Below, piece after piece: positions 43,238-52,263 of a DNA stretch of 64,000 bases (position 1 is the stretch's first letter; every line of letters starts with the position of its first letter). Source of the stretch: Verrucomicrobiaceae bacterium (GTDB lineage Bacteria; Verrucomicrobiota; Verrucomicrobiia; Chthoniobacterales; JAATET01). The translations under genes and the position numbers were made by a program. The DNA is taken from positions 1 through 64,000 of the forward strand of contig JAIYAZ010000135.1 of NCBI GenBank assembly GCA_027488755.1, written 5' to 3'. The notes below the pieces were generated by a model, which saw nothing but the letters and a program-made list of their open reading frames with translations, was not told where the DNA came from and did not search any database.

Positions 43238-45300
43238 AGGGCGAGTTCGCCGGGGAGGCCGCCGGCGGGGGCGAAGGGGGCGAACTTGGCGTGGAGCTCG
43301 TGGAGCTTCGCGACGTAATACTCGATGTTTTCGTCGCGCGCGGCGGGGTTCCATAACGCGACGGGGCGGGCGGCCTCGTAGGCGACGACCTTCTTTTTCG
43401 TGCCGGTGATGTAGTAGCTGACGGTGTCGCCGGCCTGGTAGTCGCGGCCGCTGGCGAGGGCGAGTTCGAAGGCGGCGGAGCGGTTGCGGGAGGAGGCGGC
43501 GATTTTGCGTTGGTAGGCGGCGGGGCTGTCCTGGAGCGTTTCGGTTTTGGCGAGCTGCGTGATGGGCCAGCGGCGTTCGCGGATGGCGGCCTCGAAGTCC
43601 GAGTGGAGGGCGTGAACGGCGGCGGGTTCGTCGCGCAGGATGTGGCCGATGGCGCGGAGGAGGTAGTCGCGCAGGTAGGGTTCCATGCCGCGGGACTTGA
43701 GCGCGGCGCCCTTAAGCTTGATGCCGCCGTCGGCGGTGAGCAGGGCGTAGTTTTTCGCCTTGTAGCTGAGCATGGCGGGGTGGCGGGCGTCGAATTCGAC
43801 CTCGATGCCGGCGGGCAGGACGGTGCGGAGGCCGGATTCGAGCGCGTCGGCGGGGGTGTCCGCCGGGGGTTGGAAGTAGATGCCGTCAGTGTCGATTTCG
43901 ATGACGCGGGCACCGGCCTGCTGGAGCCAGGCGACCATGGCGCGGAGGATTTCGCGGCCGCGGGCGGTGACGGCGGCGGCGGCGTCGAAGTCGGCGAAGT
44001 GGCCCTGCGCGAAGCCGAGGTAGCCGTAGAAGCTGTTGATGAGGATTTTGAGGGCGTTTTGCTGGGCGGAGAAGTGGCGTTCCTCGGCGGGGGTGGCGGC
44101 GGCGCGCATGCGTTGCTTGGCCTCGTAGCGGAAGGCGCGGAGGCGGGTGAGGAGTCCGCCGAAGACACCGAGTGTGTCGCTGGCGGGGAGGAGCCCGAAG
44201 CTGAGCATGAGGGAGGGGTAGAGCGAGGTGATGTCGCAGTGCCAGACGTTGCGCGCGACGCCGGTGAAGAAGATGTCGGTGTAGCCGCCTTCGAAGGGCC
44301 GTGGCTCGGGCGGCTCGGGGATGCTGTGGGCGCAGCGGAGGTATTCGCGGAGGAAGAGGGAGTCGATCTTCGTGGCGTTGCCGCGGACGATGACGTCCTG
44401 GAAATTGTAGGGAAAAATCTGGGCCTGGACGAAGTCGGTGGCGGCGAGCGTCGCGGCGAGGGCGCGGGTGGCGGCGAGGGGCTGGTCGGCGGGCGCGCCG
44501 AAGTGGGCGGCGACGTCGGGCAGGTCGAAGCCTTCGAGTTCGCGGGTGCCGACGTCGTAGTATTGCGCGAGGACCCAGGTGTCGACGAAGTGGCGGCCGG
44601 GGACGGCGTAGCGGGGGTATTGGATGGTTTTTTCGGCGATTTGCAGGCGCGAGGAGCGGGAGGTGAGGGGAAGGCCGCCGCGTCCCCAGGTGAGGCGGAG
44701 GCGGTGGTGGCGGGCGCGGGCGGCGAGCGCAGGCAGGAGGTGGCGGAAGAGGTGGTGGGCTTCGATGAGGTCGGGGTCGCGGGTGGCGATGAGGTCCGCG
44801 AGTTCGACGAGGGCGGCGCGTTCCTCCGCGTCGGTGGTGATCGCAAAGGTGCGCTCCCAGCCGGTGGCGTCGCCGACGGCGAGGAGGCGGAGCCGGTCGC
44901 GCGTGGGGTCGGCATGGGGCGCGTCGGCGGGCGGGTCGAGTTCGGCGTGGAGTTGCAGGCGGCGCAGGTCGTCGAAGGTGAGTCCTTTGAAAAGGGTGCG
45001 GCCGGTGCGGGTGAGGAATTGCTGGACGGGGTCGCTGAAGAAGAAGGCGCGTTCGCCGCGGAGGCCGGCGAGATCCTTCCAGGTGGGGAATTCGCGGAGA
45101 GTGGAGAGGGGGTGCGGGCCGGCGAGCGTGGCGGGCGGCTCGGCGGTCCACGCAAAGGGCGCGAAGGAATGTTCCTCGACGCGGGTGGCGCCGAGGGCGT
45201 CACGGCGGAAGACGAGGGCGGTGTGGTCGCCGTCGAATTCCACGGCGACGATGCCGGTCTCGGGATTCGCGCCGAAAAGGGCCGGGTCGGAGAGGTCCAT
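43234..45300 (-). CDS. Family B DNA polymerase, proofreading site apparently lost
   Basis: 688 aa from ATG 45300 (MDLSDPALFGANPE). Polymerase motifs are intact: motif A HCDITSLYPSLML, motif B QNALKILINSFYGYLGF, motif C VIEIDTDGIYF. In the exonuclease half the expected LDIET of ExoI reads LHAEL (LRRLQLHAELDP), and the ExoII motif reads IEAHHLFRHLLP where bacterial PolB-like proteins have a HNxxxFDLP-like sequence. The metal-binding aspartates of both motifs are gone. It is shorter than E. coli Pol II (783 aa). Possibly a damage-tolerance polymerase. No recombination or repair gene is adjacent. Confidence 0.87.
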   Translation of the reverse strand: MDLSDPALFGANPETGIVAVEFDGDHTALVFRRDALGATRVEEHSFAPFAWTAEPPATLAGPHPLSTLREFPTWKDLAGLRGERAFFFSDPVQQFLTRTGRTLFKGLTFDDLRRLQLHAELDPPADAPHADPTRDRLRLLAVGDATGWERTFAITTDAEERAALVELADLIATRDPDLIEAHHLFRHLLPALAARARHHRLRLTWGRGGLPLTSRSSRLQIAEKTIQYPRYAVPGRHFVDTWVLAQYYDVGTRELEGFDLPDVAAHFGAPADQPLAATRALAATLAATDFVQAQIFPYNFQDVIVRGNATKIDSLFLREYLRCAHSIPEPPEPRPFEGGYTDIFFTGVARNVWHCDITSLYPSLMLSFGLLPASDTLGVFGGLLTRLRAFRYEAKQRMRAAATPAEERHFSAQQNALKILINSFYGYLGFAQGHFADFDAAAAVTARGREILRAMVAWLQQAGARVIEIDTDGIYFQPPADTPADALESGLRTVLPAGIEVEFDARHPAMLSYKAKNYALLTADGGIKLKGAALKSRGMEPYLRDYLLRAIGHILRDEPAAVHALHSDFEAAIRERRWPITQLAKTETLQDSPAAYQRKIAASSRNRSAAFELALASGRDYQAGDTVSYYITGTKKKVVAYEAARPVALWNPAARDENIEYYVAKLHELHAKFAPFAPAGGLPGELAL

Positions 45301-45370
45301 GGCGGCAGCGTAGCGCGGCGGGGTGTTTTTGGCGGGGGATTTTTCGCGGCGGGTGTGATAGAGGATCGGG

Positions 45371-46117
45371 ATGGGTCGTCGCAGGCAGTCGGTGCGGGAG
45401 TTTTTTCGCGCGTATCCGTTCGGGGTGTTGCTGCTGGCGACGCTGGTGATGATCGTGGGGGCGCCGCTGACGGCGGAGTTTGCGCGGCGGGTCGAGGGGG
45501 TGCAGGGGCCGGCGATGCTGGCGCCGCTGACGATTCTGCTGACGCTGGCGTCGGCGTTTGCGGTCTGGAATTTGGCGCGGCATCGCGCGGTGATGATCGT
45601 GGCGGCGGGGCTGGTGCTGACGATCATCGGGGCGAGCAGCGTGATCACGCATCATGCGCTGAACATGGCGCACGTGGTGGTGCAGACGTTGTTTTTGATT
45701 TACGTGACCGGGACGCTGGTGCGGACGGTGTTCCGCGCGCGGATCGTGGACGGCAACATCCTGTGCGGGGCAGCGTGCATTTATCTGCTGGTGGGCACGC
45801 TGTGGGGGTTTGGTTACACGATGCTGGAGCTGACGGTGCCGGACAGTTTCATGGTGGTCGAGCCCGGTCACACGGAGGCGGTGGACCTGCGGGAGGAGCC
45901 GGGTTGGTTGATTTACTTCAGCTTCACGACGCTGACGACGGTGGGCTTTGGCGACGTGCTGCCGACGAGTGCGAACGCGCGGAGCATGGCGGTGCTCGAG
46001 GCGGTGATCGGCCAGATTATGATCGTCGTGATGATGGCGAGACTCGTAGGTCTTCATGTGGCGCACGCGACTTCGCCGAACGCGCACACGAAATTTTCCG
46101 TATCGGAGGAGGAGTGA
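45371..46117 (+). CDS. Two-pore-type (Ion_trans_2) potassium channel-like protein
   Basis: 248 aa. Four or more N-terminal helices, then the pore region YFSFTTLTTVGFGDVLPTSANARSMAVLEAVIGQIMIVVMMARLVGLHV with selectivity filter TVGFGD. Resembles bacterial ion-channel family proteins with a pore-loop pair at the end and no RCK domain. The stop overlaps the following gene (TGATG). Confidence 0.9.
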   Translation: MGRRRQSVREFFRAYPFGVLLLATLVMIVGAPLTAEFARRVEGVQGPAMLAPLTILLTLASAFAVWNLARHRAVMIVAAGLVLTIIGASSVITHHALNMAHVVVQTLFLIYVTGTLVRTVFRARIVDGNILCGAACIYLLVGTLWGFGYTMLELTVPDSFMVVEPGHTEAVDLREEPGWLIYFSFTTLTTVGFGDVLPTSANARSMAVLEAVIGQIMIVVMMARLVGLHVAHATSPNAHTKFSVSEEE

Positions 46118-46536
46118 TGAACATGAGGAATTTTGCGCGGGTGGTGTTTCTGCTGGTGGGCGTTCTTGGGCTCACGGCCGCGGGCTTTACGTTTGAGCGG
46201 GTGGACTACGGGGAGCCGGTGCGGTTTGCGAAGGGCAAGGAGCTGCGATTTCCGGACCTGCGGCTGCGCTATCTGGGGGCGCGCGAGATTCCCGCGGCGG
46301 GCAAGGTTCCGGGCGTGCGGATGGAGGACTTCGTGGTGACCGGCCGACGCGGCGCGCAGAAAATCACGTGGATGAACGGGCCGGGGAAGGCCGTGCCGGT
46401 GGTGTTTACGGTCGCGGCGGAAAACTACGTGCTCGAGCTCGGGCAAAGCGTCGGGCAGGCAAAGCCGCTGGCGGCGGATGAAGCGGTGGTGTGGCCGGAG
46501 AAGCGATACCGGGAGCTGCTGGCTGCGCCGCGCTAG
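46117..46536 (+). CDS. Secreted small protein of unknown function
   Basis: 139 aa from ATG 46117, inside the very long track ORF 43510..46536. N-terminal signal/TM segment NFARVVFLLVGVLGLTAAGFTF, then a short beta-rich domain (RVDYGEPVRFAKGKELRFPDLRLRYLG, KVPGVRMEDFVVTGRRGAQKITW). It overlaps the channel gene by 1 bp (TGATG) and shares a CTAG stop with the convergent cobA-hemD gene. Probably cotranscribed with the channel. Confidence 0.7.
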   Translation: MNMRNFARVVFLLVGVLGLTAAGFTFERVDYGEPVRFAKGKELRFPDLRLRYLGAREIPAAGKVPGVRMEDFVVTGRRGAQKITWMNGPGKAVPVVFTVAAENYVLELGQSVGQAKPLAADEAVVWPEKRYRELLAAPR

Positions 46537-48047
46537 GCGTGGCGCGTGTAGTGCCGCTCGATGGCGGCGACGAGGCCGGGGATGTCGTGGGTCTTCGCTT
46601 CGATGTCCACCTCAAGCCCGAGGGCGCGGACGGTTTTTGAGGTCACGGGGCCGATGCTGGCGATTTCGAGGCCGGCGGGGAGCGGGAGCTGGAGGGTGGC
46701 GAAGTTTTCCGCGGTGGAGGAGCTGGTGAAGGTGATCATGTCGGCGCCCTCGGCGCGGAAGCGGGCGATGCCGCCGGCGACGTCCTCGGTCTCGGGCACG
46801 GTGCGGTAGGCGATGGCTTCGTCGACGATGGCTCCGAGGCGGGTGAGCTCGGTGGCGAGGACTTCGCGGGCGCCCTCGGCGCGGGCGAGGAGGATTTTGA
46901 GATTATCGACGGTGGTTTCGCGCTGGAAGGTTTTGACGATTTCCTCGGCGACGTATTTTTCGGGCTGGAGGTCGACCTCGAAGCGGAAGCTGCGGACGCG
47001 TTCGGCGGTGGCGGGACCGATGGCGGCGATGCGGACGCCGCCGATGGAGCGGGCGTCCTTGAAGAGGGTATAAAACACCTCGAAGAACGCGTCGACGCCG
47101 TTCGGGCTGGTGAAGACGAGCCAGTCGTATTCGTGGGCGTCGCTGACGAGCTGGTAGAACTCGCGTTTTTTGGGGGAGGGCTCGATGCGGATGGTGGGGA
47201 GTTCGAAGGCGTCAGCCCCGAGGTCGCGCAGGCGGGTGAGGAGGGCGCCGGCCTGTTGGCGGGTGCGGGTGACGGCGATGCGCCGGCCGAAGAGCGGGCG
47301 GGATTCGAACCAGTTCAGCGCCTCGCGGCGGGTGACGACGTCGCCGAAGACGGCCACGGCGGGGGCCTTGAATCCGGCGGCGGCCACACGGGCGGCGATG
47401 TCGGCAAGGGTGCCGGTGAGGGTTTGCTGGCGGCCGGTGGTGGCCCAGCGCACGAGGGCGACCGGGGTGGCGGGCGGCATGCCGGCGGCCTGGAGCGAGG
47501 CGGTGATGGCGTCGAGGCGCTCGACGCCCATGAGCATGACCTTCGTGCCGGGGGCGCGGGCGATGGCGTCGTAGTCGAGGCGCGACTCGGTTTTGGTGGG
47601 GTCCTCGTGGCCGGTGAAGATCGTGAGCGTGGTGTTGTCGCCGCGGTGGGTGACGGGGATGCCCGCGTAGGCGGGGCCGGCGATGGCGGAGGAAATGCCG
47701 GGGACGATTTCAAAGCGGAGGCCAGCCTGGGCGAGGGCTTCGGCCTCTTCTCCGCCGCGGCCGAAGATGAAGGGGTCGCCGCCCTTGAGGCGCACGACGA
47801 CGCGGCCGGCGGCGGTTTTTTCGACGAGCAGGGCGTTGATGCCTTCCTGGCTGAGGGTGTGGGCGCCGGCTTTTTTGCCGACGTAGATGCGTTCGGCGGA
47901 GTCCGGGGCGTGGAGCAGGAGGGCGGGGTTGCTGAGGTAGTCGTAGACGACGACTTCGGCCTGGGCGAGGCAGTCGCGCCCGCGGAGGGTCAGGAGGCCG
48001 GGGTCGCCGGGGCCGGCGCCGACGAGGTAACAGATGCCATTACTCAT
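46533..48047 (-). CDS. Uroporphyrinogen-III C-methyltransferase / uroporphyrinogen-III synthase fusion
   Basis: 504 aa from ATG 48047. Residues 1-245 are SUMT/CobA: LVGAGPGDPGLLTLRG, VRLKGGDPFIFGRGGEEAEAL, GIPVTHRG. Residues about 250-504 are HemD: GRRIAVTRTRQQAGALLTRL, DWLVFTSPNGVDAFFEVF, MITFTSSSTAENF. The fusion produces uroporphyrinogen III and methylates it to precorrin-2 for siroheme/cobalamin. Together with hemA and hemC it covers 5-ALA precursor formation and the route into tetrapyrroles, but hemL and hemB are not in the window. Confidence 0.95.
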   Translation of the reverse strand: MSNGICYLVGAGPGDPGLLTLRGRDCLAQAEVVVYDYLSNPALLLHAPDSAERIYVGKKAGAHTLSQEGINALLVEKTAAGRVVVRLKGGDPFIFGRGGEEAEALAQAGLRFEIVPGISSAIAGPAYAGIPVTHRGDNTTLTIFTGHEDPTKTESRLDYDAIARAPGTKVMLMGVERLDAITASLQAAGMPPATPVALVRWATTGRQQTLTGTLADIAARVAAAGFKAPAVAVFGDVVTRREALNWFESRPLFGRRIAVTRTRQQAGALLTRLRDLGADAFELPTIRIEPSPKKREFYQLVSDAHEYDWLVFTSPNGVDAFFEVFYTLFKDARSIGGVRIAAIGPATAERVRSFRFEVDLQPEKYVAEEIVKTFQRETTVDNLKILLARAEGAREVLATELTRLGAIVDEAIAYRTVPETEDVAGGIARFRAEGADMITFTSSSTAENFATLQLPLPAGLEIASIGPVTSKTVRALGLEVDIEAKTHDIPGLVAAIERHYTRHA

Positions 48048-48156
48048 TGGACAGAGAGCGTAGCGGCTGGGGGCGGAGGTGCAAGGGGGCGCGCGGGGCA
48101 GGAAAGGGGGCGAGTGCCGTTGACAAAACGCCGGGCAGGTGGTGGAACTAGGGTCT

Positions 48157-48705
48157 ATGGACGACGCCTTGCCGCTCACGCCGGTCCTTCTCGGCGTCGT
48201 CGGGGCGCTTTTGCTGGTGGTTGGGCGGAGGATTTATTGGTTCTTCGTCGCGGCGGTGGGATTTTTCAGCGGATACGTCTTGGGGGATCAGTTGTTTCCC
48301 GAGTTGCCGGATCCGTGGCTGCTGCTGGCGTCGCTGGTGGTGGGCTTGCTGGGGGCGTTGATCGCGCGATTTTTGCAGCGGCTGGCGGTGATGCTTGCGG
48401 GGGGCGCGGTGGGCGGTTTGATTGCCTTTCGCCTTGCTCCGGAGGTGGGTTTGCACACGCCGGCGGGGATGGTGGTGGCCTGCGTGACGGGCGCGCTGCT
48501 GATTGCGGTGTTTGTGACGGTGTTGTTTGATCCGGCGCTGATCATCATGTCCTCGCTGGCCGGCGGGGTGATGATCGTGCAGGCGGTGGGGTTGGCCGCG
48601 GAGTTGATTTTTCCCGCGGTGCTGGTGCTCGCGGTGCTGGGAATTGCGTTCCAGTTCTGGATGATGCGGCACCATCGCACCGTGCCGCCGCCGCCCGCCG
48701 GCTAG
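48157..48705 (+). CDS. Multi-helix membrane protein
   Basis: 182 aa from ATG 48157 (MDDALPLTP); the track's GTG at 48139 is less likely. About six hydrophobic helices (GVVGALLLVVGRRIYWFFVAAVGFFSGYVLG, LLLASLVVGLLGALIARFLQR, ...) reminiscent of DUF4203-type TMEM198-like membrane proteins. It lies on the opposite strand between hemC and cobA-hemD and shares a CTAG stop with hemC. Function unknown. Confidence 0.75.
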   Translation: MDDALPLTPVLLGVVGALLLVVGRRIYWFFVAAVGFFSGYVLGDQLFPELPDPWLLLASLVVGLLGALIARFLQRLAVMLAGGAVGGLIAFRLAPEVGLHTPAGMVVACVTGALLIAVFVTVLFDPALIIMSSLAGGVMIVQAVGLAAELIFPAVLVLAVLGIAFQFWMMRHHRTVPPPPAG

Positions 48706-49613
48706 CGCGCGGCCTGGAGGTGGCGGCTCACGCGTTTCGCGAGGGCCGGAGCGTTGGCGGGGAGATCCTGATCCGCCGCGGTGCGGATGCCGTCGTCGGC
48801 AAACCACGCGGCCCGCAGGTGCAGGGCGCCCGCGGGCGTGACCGTGGCCAGGGCTCCGAGCGGGAGGTGGCAGCCGCCGCCGAGGCCGGCGAGGACGGCG
48901 CGTTCGGTGTCGACGCAGAGCGCGGTGGGGGCGTCGTGCAGGGCGGAGAGGGTTTCGCAGGCGGCGTCGGGGCGTTCGCGGCATTGGACGGCCACGGCTC
49001 CCTGGCCCGGAGCGGGCAGCATGAAATCGAGGGGTTGGACCGAAAACGGCGCGAGGCCGAGGGGGACGCCGGCGCGTTCGAGGCGGTGAAGCCCGGCGGC
49101 GGCGAGGACGATGGCGGAGAGGGCGGGGTCCTCGGCGAGTTTGCGGATGCGGGTGGGCACGTTGCCACGCAGCACGACGACGTCGAGGTCGGGGCGCTGC
49201 CAGAGCAGGAAGCGCTTGCGGCGGAGGCTGCTGGTGGCCACGCGGGCGCCGGGGGCGAGGGCGGCGATGCCGCCGGGGGACCGGGCGATGAGCATGTCGG
49301 CCGGGTTTTCGCGGGGAAGGACGGCTCCGATGGTGAGGCCGGCGGGCTGGACGGTGGGGAGGTCCTTGAGGCTGTGAACGGCGGCGTCGATCTCACCGCG
49401 GAGGAGGGCCAGTTCGAGTTCCTTGGTGAAGAGGCCCTTGTCGAGGCTGCCAGGGGCGCTGAGGTCGATGTCGAGGCGGGCATCGCCGGTGGTGCGGATG
49501 ATGCGTTCCTCGACGGTGAGGCCGGGGTGGGCGTCGCGGAGGCGGGCGGCGACGTGGCGGGTCTGGGCGAGGGCAAGGTCGCTGCCGCGGGTGCCGAGGA
49601 CGAGAGGCTTCAC
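48702..49613 (-). CDS. hemC: Porphobilinogen deaminase
   Basis: 303 aa from GTG 49613. Polymerises four porphobilinogens to hydroxymethylbilane. LVLGTRGSDLALAQTRHVA, VHSLKDLPT and the dipyrromethane-attachment Cys in GLGGGCHLPLGALA are present. The start overlaps the hemA stop (GTGA). Confidence 0.96.
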   Translation of the reverse strand: MKPLVLGTRGSDLALAQTRHVAARLRDAHPGLTVEERIIRTTGDARLDIDLSAPGSLDKGLFTKELELALLRGEIDAAVHSLKDLPTVQPAGLTIGAVLPRENPADMLIARSPGGIAALAPGARVATSSLRRKRFLLWQRPDLDVVVLRGNVPTRIRKLAEDPALSAIVLAAAGLHRLERAGVPLGLAPFSVQPLDFMLPAPGQGAVAVQCRERPDAACETLSALHDAPTALCVDTERAVLAGLGGGCHLPLGALATVTPAGALHLRAAWFADDGIRTAADQDLPANAPALAKRVSRHLQAAR

Positions 49614-50662
49614 GTGGGAAGGGCGGGAGTAAGGACGGAAGCGGGCGCGGGGGTGGGGTGGTGGTGTCGCATCCAGCGCACAAAGTCGGCGACGTGGGTG
49701 TCGATGATGCGCTCGCAGTGGTCGATCTCGCGCTGGCGCACGGCGAGGGAGCGGCGGGCGATGTCCTGGAGGGAGTCGATGTCGTAGAGGTAGACGCCGT
49801 CGATGGCGTTGACGGTGGGCTCGACGTCGCGGGGCACGGCGAGGTCGATGATGAACAGCGGGCGGCCGGCGCGGTGGCGCATCATGGGTTCCAGTTGGGC
49901 GCGGGTGACGACGGGGTGCGGCGCGGCGGTGGAGCTGACGAGGATGTCCACGTCGGGGAATTCGTTCTGCCAGTGGTCGAAGTGGATGGCCATGCCGCCG
50001 ATCTCGCCGGCGAGGGCGGCGGCGCGGTCGAAGGTGCGGTTCGAAACGATGACGGTTTTGACGCCGCGGGAGACGAGGCTGCGGGCGGTGCGTTCGCTGG
50101 TGTCGCCGGCACCGAGGACCATGACGCGGCGGTTCGCGAGATCGCCGAAGATTTTGCCGGCGAGTTCCACGGCCACAGCCCCGACCGAGGTGGCGCCGCG
50201 GGTGATCTGGGTGTCGGAGCGCACGGCTTTGGCGACGCGGAAGGCGCGCTGGAAGAGCTTGTTGAGGGTGCGGGCGGTGGCTCCGGCGTCGGCGGCGGAG
50301 GCGTAGGCCTGCTTGACCTGGCCGAGGATTTCCGTTTCGCCGAGCACCATGGAATCGAGGCCGCTGGCGACGCGGAAGAGGTGGCGGACGCTGCGCGGGG
50401 TGTCGTGGTGGTAAAGCGGGGCGTCGATGCCGGCGCGGTCGCTGAGGTAGGTGCGGATGCCGTGGAGGGCGCGCTCGGGGCAGATGCTCGCGGCGTAGAA
50501 TTCCACGCGGTTGCAGGTCGAGACGACGACCGCCTCGGTGAGCCCGTCGATGGCGCGCACGCGACGGAGAACATCGGTGAGCTCGTGCGTGGCGACGGCC
50601 AGGCGTTCGCGCACGTTCACGGGCGCGATGTGGTGGTTGATGCCGGCGCAGAGGATGTTCAT
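49610..50662 (-). CDS. hemA: Glutamyl-tRNA reductase
   Basis: 350 aa from ATG 50662 (MNILCAGINHH). NADPH-dependent reduction of Glu-tRNA to glutamate-1-semialdehyde. Catalytic Cys in VVSTCNRVEFY, then SGLDSMVLGETEILGQVKQAY, the NADPH-binding VMVLGAGDTSE, and FIIDLAVPRDVEP. Shorter than many (about 400-420), the C-terminal dimerisation helix being truncated. Overlaps by 4 bp with both neighbours. Confidence 0.96.
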   Translation of the reverse strand: MNILCAGINHHIAPVNVRERLAVATHELTDVLRRVRAIDGLTEAVVVSTCNRVEFYAASICPERALHGIRTYLSDRAGIDAPLYHHDTPRSVRHLFRVASGLDSMVLGETEILGQVKQAYASAADAGATARTLNKLFQRAFRVAKAVRSDTQITRGATSVGAVAVELAGKIFGDLANRRVMVLGAGDTSERTARSLVSRGVKTVIVSNRTFDRAAALAGEIGGMAIHFDHWQNEFPDVDILVSSTAAPHPVVTRAQLEPMMRHRAGRPLFIIDLAVPRDVEPTVNAIDGVYLYDIDSLQDIARRSLAVRQREIDHCERIIDTHVADFVRWMRHHHPTPAPASVLTPALPT

Positions 50663-51435
50663 TTCGGCAGCTGGCTCACGCTGGGCAGTGTGATGAGCGC
50701 AAAGAGAAATACGGCCACGGAAGCCACCACGATGCGCCCCGCGGAGACGAGCCGAAGCCGGGCGAGAATCAGCAGGGTGCCGTAGAGGGCCCAGATAAAG
50801 AGGGAAGCGGCGGTTTTCCAGCCCCGCACGTCGATCCCGGCGAGCATGCCGGCCGTGAAGGCGAGCGTGAGGAGGAGGAAGCCGGTGACGATGAGACGGA
50901 AATTCACGCGACCAAGCTCGGTGATGGGCGGGAGGTTGAGGAGCAGCTCGGAGAGGCGCCGCGCCTTGAGCTGGCGTTCCTGCACGAGATACATGACGCC
51001 GGCGATGGCGGCGAGGCCGAAGGCGCCGTAGGCGATGATCGAGACGGCGGCGTGGAACTCGACCCAGGGATTGTGCGAGATGCGTTTCGAAGCGGCGTCG
51101 ATCGGCGCGAGGAGGGCAAAGAGAAGGAGCGTGAGCACGAGGGGCGAGGTGAACGCGCCCATGAGGGAGAGCCGGTAGGTCGGGCCGACGAGCAGGTAGA
51201 TGAGCACGGTGGCCCAGCTTAGGAAGACGAGGACCTCGAAGAGGTTCGTGATCGGGCAGGCGCCCACGATCTGCCCGCGCTGGTAGAGGAAGGCGCTGGA
51301 GAACGCGAAGCCCAGCGCCATGGTGAGGAGGTTGAAGCGGGCGGGGCGGAACGTGCCGGAGCCGAGGGCAAACAGGGTGTGCCCGAAGCTGAGAAGGTAA
51401 CAAAATGCGGCGGCGACGAGCCAGTAGCGCTCCAT
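50659..51435 (-). CDS. CcsA/HemX-type cytochrome c assembly membrane protein
   Basis: 258 aa from ATG 51435 (MERYWLVAAAF). About eight TM helices. WVEFHAAVSIIAYGAFGLAAIAGVMYLVQERQLK holds the conserved His and is typical of the HemX/CcsA family, commonly directly upstream of hemA. The WGxxWxWD haem-handling motif of true CcsA is not seen, so the HemX-like form is more likely. Coupled to hemA by a 4-bp overlap. Confidence 0.88.
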   Translation of the reverse strand: MERYWLVAAAFCYLLSFGHTLFALGSGTFRPARFNLLTMALGFAFSSAFLYQRGQIVGACPITNLFEVLVFLSWATVLIYLLVGPTYRLSLMGAFTSPLVLTLLLFALLAPIDAASKRISHNPWVEFHAAVSIIAYGAFGLAAIAGVMYLVQERQLKARRLSELLLNLPPITELGRVNFRLIVTGFLLLTLAFTAGMLAGIDVRGWKTAASLFIWALYGTLLILARLRLVSAGRIVVASVAVFLFALITLPSVSQLPK

Positions 51436-51513
51436 GCGATTGGGGCCGGTGGCGGCGGTTTGGGCCACCTGGCAGGTTGCAACCCTAGCGGAGCGGTGCA
51501 CGTTACTCAAACG

Positions 51514-52263
51514 ATGAATGCACCGCCCGCCGTGGCCTCCCAGCCGCTTCCCCGCAAGCCGGTGATCATGCACCAGCGGTGGCGTCGGCTGCTTTTTCTG
51601 CACTGGAGCTGGGATGCCGACGCGGTGCAGGCGACGTTGCCAGCGGGGTTGACGGTCGAGACGTGGGAGGGGCGGGCCTGGCTGGGGGTGGTGCCGTTCT
51701 CCATGGAGGGGGTGCGCCCGCGCTTTTGCCCCGAGGTGCCGGGTCTCTCGAATTTTCTGGAGCTGAATGTGCGGACCTACGTGCGGGACGGGCAGGGCCG
51801 GCCCGGCGTGTGGTTTTACTCGCTCGATTGCGCGCAACCGGTGGCGGTGTGGGCGGCACGGACGTTTTTCCGGCTGCCGTATTTTCACGCCACGATGCGG
51901 GAGGAGGTGCGGGCGGACCGGATCCGCTATGCGAGCCGGCGGCGCGGGGATGCGGAGGAGTCGCGCTTCGAGTATGCGCCGCAGGGCGAGGCGCGGCCGG
52001 CGCGGGCGGGGTCCCTCGAGGAGTTTCTGGTGGAGCGCTACCGATTGTTTGCCGCCGGGCACGAGGGCCTGCTGAGCGGGCAGGTCTGGCACGCGCCCTA
52101 CGAGATCCAATCCGCGGAGGTGCGGGAGTGGAGCATTGAGCCGCTCCGCGAGGCGGGGTTCGCGATGGAGAATCATCCCCCCGAGCACGTGGCCTACGCG
52201 CCGGGGGTGGATGTGCGGATTTACGGGCTCGAGGAGGCGGCCGGCTACCAGCCGAGCACGTAG
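51514..52263 (+). CDS. YqjF/DUF2071 family protein
   Basis: 249 aa from ATG 51514 (MNAPPAVASQPLPRK). Family features: MHQRWRRLLFLHWSWDADAVQATLP, LTVETWEGRAWLGVVPFSMEGVRP, FLELNVRTYV and GVWFYSLDC. Function unknown in the family, sometimes stress-associated. Divergent from ccsA; the 3' end overlaps the convergent deoxyhypusine-synthase-like gene by 19 bp. Confidence 0.88.
   Translation: MNAPPAVASQPLPRKPVIMHQRWRRLLFLHWSWDADAVQATLPAGLTVETWEGRAWLGVVPFSMEGVRPRFCPEVPGLSNFLELNVRTYVRDGQGRPGVWFYSLDCAQPVAVWAARTFFRLPYFHATMREEVRADRIRYASRRRGDAEESRFEYAPQGEARPARAGSLEEFLVERYRLFAAGHEGLLSGQVWHAPYEIQSAEVREWSIEPLREAGFAMENHPPEHVAYAPGVDVRIYGLEEAAGYQPST

Noticed and set aside
43510-46116. Upstream part of the 1008-aa plus-strand ORF 43510..46536
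   Set aside because: Antisense to the family-B polymerase and out of frame with the ion channel; only its last 139 codons (from 46117) are a real gene.
48120-48150. TTGACA at 48120 as promoter of the membrane gene at 48157
   Set aside because: A perfect -35 hexamer, but no -10-like hexamer is found at 16-18 bp spacing.
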